Counted from the first letter of the stretch, positions 35,101 through 46,851 are shown. The stretch: 64,000 nucleotides of DNA from Dallia pectoralis (GCA_029465975.1 CM055757.1:1737453-1801452); one strand, 5' to 3'. The notes: generated from the sequence alone by a model not told the origin. A program made the numbers and translations.

Positions 35101-37142
35101 TCACACCCAAAGGGTTAGTCCCAGACAGCAGGTCCAGCCCTTAAAGGGCCTTGGTGGCCCGATCGCCGTCTTGTGCGGCAAGGCTTCCGCCATCTTGGTG
35201 GACGTGGCGGCGGCCATCGTGGTGGACGGGGCGGCGGCCATCGTGGTCGGCGTGGCGGCGGCCATCGACGTGGGCGTGGCGGCGGCCATTTCAGGCGGCG
35301 TGGCGGCGGCCATTTCAGGCGGCGTGGCGGCGGCCATTTCAGGCGGCGTAGTCTCCGCCATTTCAGGCGGCGTAGTCTCCGCCATTTCAGGCGGCGTAGT
35401 CTCCGCCATTTCAGGCGGCGTAGTCTCCGCCATTTCAGGCGGCGTAGTCTCCGCCATTTCAGGCGGCGTAGTCTCCGCCATTTCATGCGGCGTAGTCTCC
35501 GCCATTTCATGCGGTGACGCTCTGGGAGCTCTGGCAGGCGGTGACGCTCTGGGAGCTCTGGCAGGCAAGGACGCTCTGGGAGCTCTGGCAGGCAAGGACG
35601 CTCTGGGAGCTCTGGCAGGCGAGGAGGCTCTGGGAGCTCTGGCAGGCGAGGACGCTCTGGCAGGCGAGGAGGCTCTGGGAGCTCTGGCAGGCGAGGAGGC
35701 TCTGGGAGCTCTGGCAGGCGAGGACGCTCTGGGAGCTCTGGCAGGCGAGGACGCTCTGGGAGCTCTGGCAGGCGAGGACGCTCTGGGAGCTCTGGCAGGC
35801 GAGGACGCTCTGGGAGCTCTGGCAGGCGAGGACGCTCTGGGAGCTCTGGCAGGCGAGGACGCTCTGGGAGCTCTGGCAGGCGAGACGCTCTGGGAGCTCT
35901 GGCAGGCGAGGACGCTCTGGGAGCTCTGGCAGGCGAGGACGCTCTGGGAGCTCTGGCAGGCGAGGACGCTCTGGGAGCTCTGGCAGGCGAGGACGCTCTG
36001 AGAGCTCTGGCAGAGGAGGGAGATGACACTTCGGGAGCTCAGGCGGAGGTGGGAGCGGCCAATCTTGAAACTCTGGCGGAGGAAGGAGGAGCCGCTCTAG
36101 ACACTCAGGTGGAGGGGGGAGGGGCCACTCGTCGACGCACTCATGCTGAGGGAGGAGGGACGACTCCAAGGCCTCATGCTGAGGGGGGAGGGGCCACTCG
36201 TCGACATGCTCATGCTGAGGGGGAGGGGCCACTCGTCGACACACTCATGCTGAGGGGGAGGGACGACTCCAAGGCCTCATGCTGAGGGGGGAGGGGCCAC
36301 TCGTCGACACGCTCATGCTGAGGGGGAGGGGCCACTCGTCGACACACTCATGCTGAGGGGGGAGGGACGACTCCAAGGCCTCATGCTGAGGGGGGAGGGG
36401 CCACTCGTCGACACGCTCATGCTGAGGGGGGAGGGGCCACTCGTCGACACGCTCATGCTGAGGGGGAGGGGCCACTCGTCGACACACTCATGCTGAGGGG
36501 GAGGGACGACTCCAAGGCCTCATGCTGAGGGGGGAGGGGCCACTCGTCCGGGCACTCAAGCAATGGTGGGAGGGGCTCATCTAGGCACTCACCCTGGAGT
36601 GGAAGAGGCTGGTCCTGCAGGGTGAACCACACCCCCCACCATCTCCTAATCACCTCGGGCGGCTGGCCCTCCAGGCCCTTAGGTGGTCTCTGGGTCCTGG
36701 AGGTTGGTGGCCGGAAAGGGTAATCACCCGGCTGGAGCTTGGGTTGTTGCTGCAGCTCCATGGCTTTTGCTGGCCCTGGCTGCAACACCGGAGCAGTGGG
36801 GGGCTGCTGTTGCAGCACCAGGGTCGTGGGTGTTCTCTCCGCGGACCTCCGTGAACACCCCGTTAGCTCCCCCCCAAAAATTACTTTGGGGCGCCTCCGG
36901 GATGTCCTCTTGCCTTCATAGAAGGCCCGCGGACCCATTGTCACTGACCCTGAATGCTGCAAAGATGGTTCATATACAGCATACGGCCGGAGACGTAGCC
37001 ACCGCTCCTGTGGTGTCTCCGGCCGATTCCACTCCCACCGCTCCGTGGGGTGACGGTGAGCTTCATCCGACGGGGCGCTATAGCTTGCCCCCCCGCAGAA
37101 TCCACTCACCGTCCGACTCTGCTGGCTTCGGTGGCTGTTCAT
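35101..37142 (-). CDS. Pro-rich/repetitive frames inside the LTR element
   Basis: An ATG at 37142-37140, just inside the LTR, opens a frame that is non-repetitive for ~170 codons (QQSRTVSGFCGG; ERWEWNRPETPQERWLRLRP; PEVIRRWWGVWF). It then enters a repeat giving HEALESSLPPQHECVDEWPL-type peptides and stops at 36453. Further minus-strand frames continue through LPELPERPR repeats and PPEMAETT repeats to a stop at 35101. Frame changes occur at unit-length variations, for example a missing base at about 35884 that shifts LPELPERP to ACQSSQSV. No known domain. It might be a captured host or gag-like sequence expanded by slippage. Whether any protein is made is unknown. Confidence 0.35.
35262..35512. 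repeat. 27-bp minisatellite (ggcggc/gccatttcaggcgg)
   Basis: About nine units with gccatttcaggcggcgt followed by either ggcggcg or agtctcc. Minus-strand reading is MAETTPPE. Confidence 0.9.
35513..36008. repeat. 27-bp minisatellite (gctctgggagctctggcagg)
   Basis: About 18 units with gctctgggagctctggcagg plus cgaggac; variants have caaggac or gaggagg. One unit lacks a base at about 35884. Minus-strand reading is LPELPERPR. Confidence 0.93.
36100..36545. repeat. ~33-36-bp minisatellite (ggggaggggccactcgtcga)
   Basis: About 13 units alternate ggggaggggccactcgtcga + cacactcatgctga with ggagggacgactccaaggcc + tcatgctga. A run of several units is itself duplicated (36165-36300 versus 36370-36535). 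Confidence 0.9.
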
Positions 37143-37144
37143 TC

Positions 37145-37509
37145 TGTCACGGCTGTAGGGTGTAGTGTGGTAAGCCATGTGCAAAGCCGTAAATCCGTTA
37201 AATAAGGTTTATTAGTGATAAAAACACAAAACAAACCGACAACGGCGAAAAACACGAACTTGGTTGATGAAAGTAAAATGCGCATATAGCGACTTAAACG
37301 AACACCTCCAAACAACAACTAATCGTGATACAAACACTCACCTCTAAACTAACAATGTGACATGGAAACAATGAACAGCAACCAGTGACATCTAGGCAAT
37401 CCCTTTATAACCCAGTGATTACAAATCCCCAACAGCTGTAACCAACATAAACCAGGAAGTGAGCACCCGAAACCAGACAGTGCAGTACCCTAACTCACCA
37501 CTCGTGACA
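37145..37509 (-). repeat. 365-bp LTR, right copy
   Basis: Same length and sequence as 34635-34999 by eye. In element orientation it is the 5' LTR. Confidence 0.93.
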
Positions 37510-37960
37510 GGAAGACTGGGATACTGTATGGGAGAATGTTACTGGTTCCCCAATCACCAATGTATTCATTTCAACAAATGTCATAGGACTTATATGACCC
37601 AGAGGACAAGGCACTTGATGGATTTAGCACCCCATACATGCTGTAAATTTTGCCAACATGGTACCCTAGGTACGTTCATGCAACCCTGTGGGATTGCCCT
37701 GAAGTATATGACTTTTGGACAAAAATAGTGTACATTATCTCCACATTGACCGGTACAGACTTTCCTACTGAGCCTGCTCTGCATCTTCTAAACGATGACT
37801 CTATGATCCAATTTACAGAGAACACGCAAACTCTGGCTGGCCGGCATAACTGCACTCTCATGAAACATCGTGCTGATTGGCCAGTGAGGAGCTTTGTCAT
37901 ATATTGCCTGATCTTCCTATGTGGTTTAAAGGCCAAAAAAGACAAAGGTGTTTTTATCTG
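37510..37960 (+). pseudogene. L1-type LINE ORF2 C-terminal fragment
   Basis: Plus-strand frames give the C-terminal region of a fish L1-like ORF2: HFNKCHRTYMTQRTRHLMDL, CKFCQHGTLGTF, and after a frameshift WDCPEVYDFW, LTGTDFPTEPALHLLNDDS and RADWPVRSFVIYC. The cysteine-containing CKFC and WDCPEV motifs belong to the C-terminal domain of L1 ORF2. The fragment begins directly at the LTR boundary. Confidence 0.72.
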
Positions 37961-38757
37961 AACACAGACGTCCCATTGCCACTAGAAAGCGTGTTCTAGT
38001 GTGACTATTTTACATATCAAAAACCAAACTTTTGCATAAGAGATTGTGCCACTATCTATGAGTAAGTTAGCAGGTTAATGGTCCATCCCATAACGTCTTT
38101 GTGAAAAAAAGTTTATGGCACACTGTTGAGAGACAATTAAAAAATGTGCCATCACCAGTTCATGAACCTGATTCGATATCTTGAAATGTGTTGTGTGTTG
38201 TGAAGATCAACACCACCTATGTGCTCATTGTATTGGTTGATGCATTTTGGTTGTGGGACTTTGTCAAAAGAACGTCAGTCTTTGTTCCATCTATCTCTCA
38301 TTGTATTACTTCTTCATTTTGTATCCTCTTTGTAATTTCATCGACGAGTGCAATTAAAGTGAAGAGGTTGACACTGGGGTAAAAAGACTGAAGTAATGGA
38401 TTTTATAATAAACTGTAACAATAATTGTAACCAAATAATTTGCCATGTCAGGTGGGGAAGGGAGGTAATGCATCGGGGACGATGGAAGCACAAGCAAGCT
38501 CCACGGAACACAGAAGGCAAGGTGCAGGGATTGGGCTAACTAATGATTTATTATAAAAAAGAACACCAAACTGAAAACTACACACATCTTGTTGGAAATA
38601 AACAAAGGCACGTGGGCCGACAGAAAACTCAACACTAAACTGAACCGAAAGTTTGATTCAACGGCGAAAGGTTAGAGTTGAGTGCGAGAAGAGGGAAGAG
38701 TGATGAAAGCGGAAAATGACGAACATTTAAGCTCTTGTTAAATTTTCTACCGCTGGT
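37961..38757. other. No gene recognised
   Basis: AT-rich spacer. 38450-38690 has an LTR-like look (polyA-rich, catgtcaggtgggg start), but no second copy is seen. Confidence 0.3.
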
Positions 38758-39018
38758 TTACAAGGCGAACACGTTTTCACGGTGTTCCAAGGTGTTCCAT
38801 GGTGTTTTATAGAAAAGTTTGAGAAAGAATAAATATACAAATGGACATATTATAACCAGGGTAGCTACAGTGATTACCAGGTACAAAAAGTGCTGAAACA
38901 ACGTTGAACTTCGAAGAGGGATAACCTCTTGCAACTGTTGTTCTGAACTTTTCCAATGGCTGAACTTGTCAATCGCTGCACCACCAACCCTATTCAAGGA
39001 CTTACTGAAGAAACACAC
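38758..39018 (-). CDS. Small frame with one hydrophobic segment, uncertain
   Basis: An 86-codon minus-strand frame with a strong hydrophobic run (FLYLVITVATLVIICPFVYL) of the length of a transmembrane helix, preceded by a polar stretch with SHWKSSEQQLQEVIPLRSS. No family recognised and no splice sites tested. It ends 80 bp from the assembly gap, so any extension is unreadable. A chance frame in AT-rich DNA is the more likely explanation. Confidence 0.2.
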   Translation of the reverse strand: MCFFSKSLNRVGGAAIDKFSHWKSSEQQLQEVIPLRSSTLFQHFLYLVITVATLVIICPFVYLFFLKLFYKTPWNTLEHRENVFAL

Positions 39019-39098
39019 ACTCAGAAAGACAAACTTAGTCTGTATGCAAGCAGGTGTAAAGATGTTATTTATTAACGTTTATAAAGTATATATTGTTC

Positions 39099-39598
39099 NN
39101 NNNNNNNNNNNNNNNNNNNNNNNNNNNNNNNNNNNNNNNNNNNNNNNNNNNNNNNNNNNNNNNNNNNNNNNNNNNNNNNNNNNNNNNNNNNNNNNNNNNN
39201 NNNNNNNNNNNNNNNNNNNNNNNNNNNNNNNNNNNNNNNNNNNNNNNNNNNNNNNNNNNNNNNNNNNNNNNNNNNNNNNNNNNNNNNNNNNNNNNNNNNN
39301 NNNNNNNNNNNNNNNNNNNNNNNNNNNNNNNNNNNNNNNNNNNNNNNNNNNNNNNNNNNNNNNNNNNNNNNNNNNNNNNNNNNNNNNNNNNNNNNNNNNN
39401 NNNNNNNNNNNNNNNNNNNNNNNNNNNNNNNNNNNNNNNNNNNNNNNNNNNNNNNNNNNNNNNNNNNNNNNNNNNNNNNNNNNNNNNNNNNNNNNNNNNN
39501 NNNNNNNNNNNNNNNNNNNNNNNNNNNNNNNNNNNNNNNNNNNNNNNNNNNNNNNNNNNNNNNNNNNNNNNNNNNNNNNNNNNNNNNNNNNNNNNNNN
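39099..39598. other. Assembly gap (500 N)
   Basis: Exactly 500 N, a fixed-size scaffold gap whose true length is unknown. The left flank (attaacgtttataaagtata) matches a dispersed repeat at 48394, so the gap probably hides repeat DNA. Frames across it are meaningless. Confidence 0.99.
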
Positions 39599-39916
39599 TG
39601 GAAGGATAGAGCCACGACACATGAACAGATCGCGATTAGGGTTTTTTAATAGGTAAGTCTCACATAGGAAATAGGAAGGTCTTACATTCACAGTCAGTAT
39701 ACTCTACATTCTAATCTGTTTGAATTGGGTTGTTGATATGCTGTTGAACATGTTTTAAGAGAATGACAGGTAAATGATGTGTTTACTTATTGCATTTCTA
39801 AAGTAAAACCTAAGACCGCTGAATGACTGCCAGATTGTATCTGCACAAATGTGTTGAAACCTGAAATGTCAATAAAACCACCCAAACATTAGCCGAACAA
39901 AAACACCTGGCCCTCT

Positions 39917-39991
39917 GCATTTTTTGGCAGGCATGCTCCTTCAGACCACTCCTCTGTCCTATATAAAGACCTCTGTCCTCCTATCAACTGC
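39917..39991 (+). promoter_or_regulatory. TATA promoter of the secreted deaminase gene
   Basis: ctatataaag with TATAAA at 39962-39967. A start site about 25-30 bp downstream would fall near 39990 (cagagaaccta). The segment aaagacctctgtcctccta after TATA is the part conserved in the dead copy at 34541-34634. Confidence 0.65.
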
Positions 39992-40078
39992 AGAGAACCT
40001 ACAACTACAACCAACACAGACATTCACTACTTGAAGCTATTAAACAAAAACTAGTACCACTGCTACTTCCACACAAAG
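39990..40078 (+). other. 5' untranslated exon of the secreted deaminase gene
   Basis: Predicted first exon from the inferred start site to a donor AAAG|GTAAAA (junction after 40078). It contains no ATG. The next acceptor (ccatgtttcag, ending 40750) abuts the initiator ATG. Confidence 0.5.
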
Positions 40079-40750
40079 GTAAAAAACTACTTTCACAATT
40101 TTCTGCCTGAAGAGAAAATACTTAATTGTAATTCATACAGTATACCTTCCTTTATATAATGTTCTCCCATCTATACAAACAGAAATTGTTTCTTTGTCAG
40201 ATTATTGCAAAAAAAGATAAAAGGCCTATAGAGTTTGGAATAAAGATATAAATGAAATCAGAGTACAGTGGGTGTATATAGTAGTATTAATATGTACAGT
40301 GGAATAGCATGGATGTTTATAACCCTGGTTAAATGCTAATCATATGGTTTAACTCATAATTAAAGAAAAAAAATGTCGGCAATCAAACTGTTCAATTTGA
40401 TGTTGATAAACACAATGTTTAGGATATTACCAAGTAACATTTGGAGAAAAAAAACTAAACGGTCAAATGCATGTCATCAAACAGGTCAGTATCATAACTT
40501 AAGGGGTTCAGGTTAAGGGTTCAGGTCACTAAGCCTTGTTATGATGCCAATGTTGTCCGTAAGTGAGGAGGTCCAGATACATATATTCACATTGGGACCC
40601 AAACACATATATTCAAAGACTAGTAGAGGGTGTTCATGGTTCTATCAGTGCTCTCTGGACCCCTGGGAAACATTAGGGCCAAATGCTGAGTGACCAGGTG
40701 CATTACAACTCATGTGTGTGACTTTCTGACTGTGTGTTTCCATGTTTCAG

Positions 40751-40863
40751 ATGTGCACAGTTATGAGAGTAGTGGTTGTACTCTTCCTGCTCTCTGTCTG
40801 GGCTGGAGCTGGAATGGGGATGACAGGAGACCAGCTGTTTAATGTGGTGAAGTACATGAGAGA
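40751..40863 (+). CDS. SNAD-like secreted cytidine deaminase, signal-peptide exon
   Basis: First coding exon. A good acceptor (tttccatgtttcag) ends at 40750, and the ATG follows directly. The frame starts MCTVMRVVVVLFLLSVWAGA: a short basic/polar head, a hydrophobic core and small residues, i.e. a classical signal peptide with cleavage expected around residues 18-23. The exon continues GDQLFNVVKYMR and ends after 37 codons plus two bases if the donor GTCAGT at 40864 is used. That phase fits the acceptor of the deaminase exon at 46852 exactly. A weaker donor (GTAATA, 40868) would not keep phase. The product should be secreted or enter the ER, unlike intracellular AID/APOBECs. Confidence 0.68.
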
Positions 40864-41004
40864 GTCAGTAATACTTATTCAAATGTCCCTGTGTAAAACA
40901 CACACCACTACCATGGACACACACCCAGAACATAACGTATTACCCATCCTTCTTGTTTTAGGGGAACAGGCTTTTTTGTATCCCTCATCTAATATTGCAG
41001 CGAT

Positions 41005-44000
41005 CCAGTACAGCAGTGTAATATGAGTCATTATATACTGGTCCATCAGCACCACCCTCATCCTGAAGCAGTATAATATGAGTCATTATGTACTGGTCCA
41101 TCAGCACCACCCTCATCCTGTATAGCAGTATAATATGAGTCATTATGTACTGGTCCATCAGCACCACCCTCATCCTGTATGGCAGTATAATATGAGTCAT
41201 TATGTACTGGTCCATCAGCACCACCCTCAACCTGTAGCAGTATAATATGAGTCATTATGTACTGGTCCATCAGCACCACCCTCATCCTGTACAGCAGTAT
41301 AATATGAGTCATTATGTACTGGTCCATCAGCACCACCCTCATCCTGTACAGCAGTATAATATGAGTCATTATGTACTGGTCCATCAGCACCACCCTCATC
41401 CTGTAGCAGTATAATATGAGTCATTATGTACTGGTCCATCAGCACCACCCTCATCCTGTATAATATGAGTCATTATGTACTGGTCCATCACCACCACCCT
41501 CATCCTGTAGCAGTATAATATGAGTCATTATGTACTGGTCCATCAGCACCACCCTCATCCTGTACAGCAGTATAATATGAGTCATTATGTACTGGTCCAT
41601 CAGCACCACCCTCATCCTGTACAGCAGTATAATATGAGTCATTATGTACTGGTCCATCAGCACCACCCTCATCCTGTACAGCAGTATAATATGAGTCATT
41701 ATGTACTGGTCCATCAGCACCACCCTCATCCTGTACAGCAGTATAATATGAGTCATTATATACTGGTCCATCAGCACCACCCTCATCCTGTACAGCAGTA
41801 TAATATGAGTCATTATGTACTGGTCCATCAGCACCACCCTCATCCTGTACAGCAGTATAATATGAGTCATTATGTACTGGTCCATCAGCACCACCCTCAT
41901 CCTGTACAGCAGTATAATATGAGTCATTATGTACTGGTCCATCAGCACCACCCTCATCCTGTATAGCAGTATAATATGAGTCATTATGTACTGGTCCATC
42001 AGCACCACCCTCATCCTGTACAGCAGTATAATATGAGTCATTATGTAGCACCACCCTCATCCAGTATAATATGAGTCATTATGTACTGGTCCATCAGCAC
42101 CACCCTCATCCTGTACAGCAGTATAATATGAGTCATTATGTACTGGTCCATCAGCACCACCCTCATCCTGTATAATATGAGTCATTATGTACTGGTCCAT
42201 CAGCACCACCCTCATCCTGTATAGCAGTATAATATGAGTCATTATGTACTGGTCCATCAGCACCACCCTCATCCTGTATATCAGTATAATATGAGTCATT
42301 ATATACTGGTCCATCAGCACCACCCTCATCCTGTACAGCAGTATAATATGAGTCATTATGTACTGGTCCATCAGCACCACCCTCATCCAGTATAGCAGTA
42401 TAATATGAGTCATTATGTACTGGTCCATCAGCACCACCCTCATCCTGTATAATATGAGTCATTATGTACTGGTCCATCAGCACCACCCTCATCCTGTATA
42501 GCAGTATAATATGAGTCATTATGTACTGGTCCATCAGCACCACCCTCATCCTGTATGGCAGTATAATATGAGTCATTATGTAGTCTGGTCCATCAGCACC
42601 ACCCTCAACCTGTAGCAGTATAATATGAGTCATTATGTACTGGTCCATCAGCACCACCCTCATCCTGTACAGCAGTATAATATGAGTCATTATGTACTGG
42701 TCCATCAGCACCACCCTCATCCTGTACAGCAGTATAATATGAGTCATTATGTACTGGTCCATCAGCACCACCCTCATCCTGTAGCAGTATAATATGAGTC
42801 ATTATGTACTGGTCCATCAGCACCACCCTCATCCTGTATAATATGAGTCATTATGTACTGGTCCATCAGCACCACCCTCATCCTGTAGCAGTATAATATG
42901 AGTCATTATGTACTGGTCCATCAGCACCACCCTCATCCTGTACAGCAGTATAATATGAGTCATTATGTACTGGTCCATCAGCACCACCCTCATCCTGTAC
43001 AGCAGTATAATATGAGTCATTATGTACTGGTCCATCAGCACCACCCTCATCCTGTACAGCAGTATAATATGAGTCATTATGTACTGGTCCATCAGCACCA
43101 CCCTCATCCTGTACAGCAGTATAATATGAGTCATTATATACTGGTCCATCAGCACCACCCTCATCCTGTACAGCAGTATAATATGAGTCATTATGTACTG
43201 GTCCATCAGCACCACCCTCATCCTGTACAGCAGTATAATATGAGTCATTATGTACTGGTCCATCAGCACCACCCTCATCCTGTACAGCAGTATAATATGA
43301 GTCATTATGTACTGGTCCATCAGCACCACCCTCATCCTGTATAGCAGTATAATATGAGTCATTATGTACTGGTCCATCAGCACCACCCTCATCCTGTATA
43401 ATATGAGTCATTATGTACTGGTCCATCAGCACCACCCTCATCCTGTAGCAGTATAATATGAGTCATTATGTACTGGTCCATCAGCACCACCCTCATCCTG
43501 TACAGCAGTATAATATGAGTCATTATGTACTGGTCCATCAGCACCACCCTCATCCTGTAGCAGTATAATATAAGTCATTATGTACTGGTCCATCAGCACC
43601 ACCCTCATCCTGTATAATATGAGTCATTATGTACTGGTCCATCAGCACCACCCTCATCCAGTATAATATGAGTCATTATGTACTGGTCCATCAGCACCAC
43701 CCTCATCCTGTACAGCAGTATAATATGAGTCATTATGTACTGGTCCATCAGCACCACCCTCATCCTGTATAGCAGTATAATATGAGTCATTATGTACTGG
43801 TCCATCAGCACCACCCTCATCCTGTAGCAGTATAATATGAGTCATTATGTACTGGTCCATCAGCACCACCCTCATCCTGTATAGCAGTATAATATGAGTC
43901 ATTATGTACTGGTCCATCAGCACCACCCTCATCCTGTATAATATGAGTCATTATGTACTGGTCCATCAGCACCACCCTCATCCTGTATAATATGAGTCAT

Positions 44001-46821
44001 TATGTACTGGTCCATCAGCACCACCCTCATCCTGTACAGCAGTATAATATGAGTCATTATGTACTGGTCCATCAGCACCACCCTCATCCAGTATAGCAGT
44101 ATAATATGAGTCATTATGTACTGGTCCATCAGCACCACCCTCATCCTGTATAATATGAGTCATTATGTACTGGTCCATCAGCACCACCCTCATCCTGTAG
44201 CAGTATAATATGAGTCATTATGTACTGGTCCATCAGCACCACCCTCATCCTGTACAGCAGTATAATATGAGTCATTATGTACTGGTCCATCAGCACCACC
44301 CTCATCCTGTATAGCAGTATAATATAAGTCATTATGTACTGGTCCATCAGCACCACCCTCATCCTGTACAGCAGTATAATATGAGTCATTATGTACTGGT
44401 CCATCAGCACCACCCTCATCCTGTATAATATGAGTCATTATGTACTGGTCCATCAGCACCACCCTCATCCTGTATAGCAGTATAATATGAGTCATTATGT
44501 ACTGGTCCATCAGCACCACCCTCATCCTGTATAGCAGTATAATATGAGTCATTATATACTGGTCCATCAGCACCACCCTCATCCTGTACAGCAGTATAAT
44601 ATGAGTCATTATGTACTGGTCCATCAGCACCACCCTCATCCTGTATAATATGAGTCATTATGTACTGGTCCATCAGCACCACCCTCATCCTGTACAGCAG
44701 TATAATATGAGTCATTATGTACTGGTCCATCAGCACCACCCTCATCCTGTACAGCAGTATAATATGAGTCATTATGTACTGGTCCATCAGCACCACCCTC
44801 ATCCTGTATAGCAGTATAATATAAGTCATTATGTACTGGTCCATAAGCACCACCCTCATCCTGTATAATATGAGTCATTATGTACTGGTCCATCAGCACC
44901 ACCCTCATCCTGTAAAATATGAGTCATTATGTACTGGTCCATCAGCACCACCCTCATCCTGTATAGCAGTATAATATGAGTCATTATGTACTGGTCCATC
45001 AGCACCACCCTCATCCTGTATAGCAGTATAATATGAGTCATTATGTACTGGTCCATCAGCACCACCCTCATCCTGTACAGCAGTATAATATGAGTCATTA
45101 TGTACTGGTCCATCAGCACCACCCTCATCCTGTATAGCAGTATAATATAAGTCATTATGTACTGGTCCATCAGCACCACCCTCATCCTGTATAATATGAG
45201 TCATTATGTACTGGTCCATCAGCACCACCCTCATCCTGTACAGCAGTATAATATGAGTCATTATGTACTGGTCCATCAGCACCACCCTCATCCTGTATAA
45301 TATGAGTCATTATGTACTGGTCCATCAGCACCACCCTCATCCTGTATAGCAGTATAATATGAGTCATTATGTACTGGTCCATCAGCACCACCCTCATCCT
45401 GTATAATATGAGTCATTATGTACTGGTCCATCAGCACCACCCTCATCCTGTATAATATGAGTCATTATGTACTGGTCCATCAGCACCACCCTCATCCTGT
45501 ACAGCAGTAAAATATGAGTCATTATGTACTGGTCCATCAGCACCACCCTCATCCAGTATAGCAGTATAATATGAGTCATTATGTACTGGTCCATCAGCAC
45601 CACCCTCATCCTGTATAATATGAGTCATTATGTACTGGTCCATCAGCACCACCCTCATCCTGTATAGCAGTATAATATGAGTCATTATGTACTGGTCCAT
45701 CAGCACCACCCTCATCCTGTAGCAGTATAATATGAGTCATTATGTACTGGTCCATCAGCACCACCCTCATCCTGTATAATATGAGTCATTATGTACTGGT
45801 CCATCAGCACCACCCTCATCCTGTAGCAGTATAATATGAGTCATAATGTACTGGTCCATCAGCACCACCCTCATCCTGTACAGCAGTATAATATGAGTCA
45901 TTATGTACTGGTCCATCAGCACCACCCTCATCCTGTAGCAGTATAATATGAGTCATTATGTACTGGTCCATCAGCACCACCCTCATCCTGTACAGCAGTA
46001 TAATATGAGTCATTATGTACTGGTCCATCAGCACCACCCTCATCCTGTATAGCAGTATAATATAAGTCATTATGTACTGGTCCATCAGCACCACCCTCAT
46101 CCTGTACAGCAGTATAATATGAGTCATTATGTACTGGTCCATCAGCACCACCCTCATCCTGTATAATATGAGTCATTATGTACTGGTCCATCAGCACCAC
46201 CCTCATCCTGTATAGCAGTATAATATGAGTCATTATGTACTGGTCCATCAGCACCACCCTCATCCTGTATATCAGTATAATATGAGTCATTATATACTGG
46301 TCCATCAGCACCACCCTCATCCTGTACAGCAGTATAATATGAGTCATTATGTACTGGTCCATCAGCACCACCCTCATCCTGTATAGCAGTATAATATGAG
46401 TCATTATGTACTGGTCCATCAGCACCACCCTCATCCTGTATAGCAGTATAATATGAGTCATTATGTACTGGTCCATCAGCACCACCCTCATCCTGTATAG
46501 CAGTATAATATGAGTCATTATGTACTGGTCCATCAGCACCACCCTCATCCTGTATAGCAGTATAATATGAGTCATTATGTACTGGTCCATCAGCACCACC
46601 CTCATCCAGTATAATATGAGTCATTATGTACTGGTCCATCAGCACCACCCTCATCCTGTATAATATGAGTCATTATGTACTGGTCCATCAGCACCACCCT
46701 CATCCTGTATAGCAGTATAATATGAGTCATTATGTACTGGTCCATCAGCACCACCCTCATCCTATATAGCAGTATAATATGAGTCATTATGTACTGGTCC
46801 ATCAGCACCACCCTCATCCTG
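41005..46821. repeat. 5.8-kb intronic minisatellite with AP-1 motif in nearly every unit
   Basis: Roughly 105 units of 57, 54 or 49 bp fill intron 2 of the deaminase gene. Each unit reads cagtataatatgagtcatta, tgtactggtccatcagcacc, accctcatcctgta; length classes differ by loss of 3 or 8 bp at the cagcagtata junction. All units but about five (which read ataagtcat) contain ATGAGTCAT, the consensus AP-1 site. Blocks recur at an offset of 1378 bp (41058-42060 versus 42436-43441) and at 212 bp (45182-45397 versus 45394-45609). Long frames on both strands are unit-length artefacts. Confidence 0.96.
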
Positions 46822-46851
46822 TTTTTGTGGTTTCTGTCCCACTCTGTTTAG

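Larger units (their letters stand above)
34635..37509 (-). mobile_element. Non-autonomous LTR-flanked element (TRIM/LARD-like)
   Basis: Two 365-bp direct repeats (34635-34999, 37145-37509), which look identical by eye, begin TGTCACGG and end CGTGACA, the TG...CA ends of LTRs. The 2.1-kb interior has no RT, protease or integrase motif. On the minus strand it offers one coding-like region starting just inside the LTR and grading into three minisatellites. A G-rich tract (AAGTGGGGGGTAC, minus strand) next to 34999 could be the polypurine tract. No TGG-type primer-binding site is visible inside 37144, and the flanks (acaac versus ggaag) show no target duplication. Confidence 0.75.

Noticed and set aside
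35115..36244. A 300-residue proline-rich structural protein
   Set aside because: The sequence is minisatellite within an LTR element; several frames are equally open and unit-length changes shift frame. Kept only as a low-confidence coding region.
34635..37509. Terminal inverted repeat DNA transposon (TGTCACG...CGTGACA)
   Set aside because: The 365-bp ends are direct, not inverted, repeats; the TGTCACG/CGTGACA symmetry is within each LTR.
39065..39691. Frames of about 180-227 codons at 39 kb
   Set aside because: They consist mostly of N from the assembly gap.
40868..40873. Alternative donor GTAATA for the deaminase signal exon
   Set aside because: It would leave phase 0 and not match the phase of the acceptor at 46852, whereas GTCAGT at 40864 does.
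41058..46817. Dozens of frames reading MRVVLMDQYIMTHIILLY or DEGGADGPVHNDSYYTA
   Set aside because: Intronic minisatellite with 57-bp units; same artefact on both strands.
41005..46821. CRISPR-like array of regularly spaced repeats
   Set aside because: There are no unique spacers; the whole unit is repeated, and the context is a fish genome.
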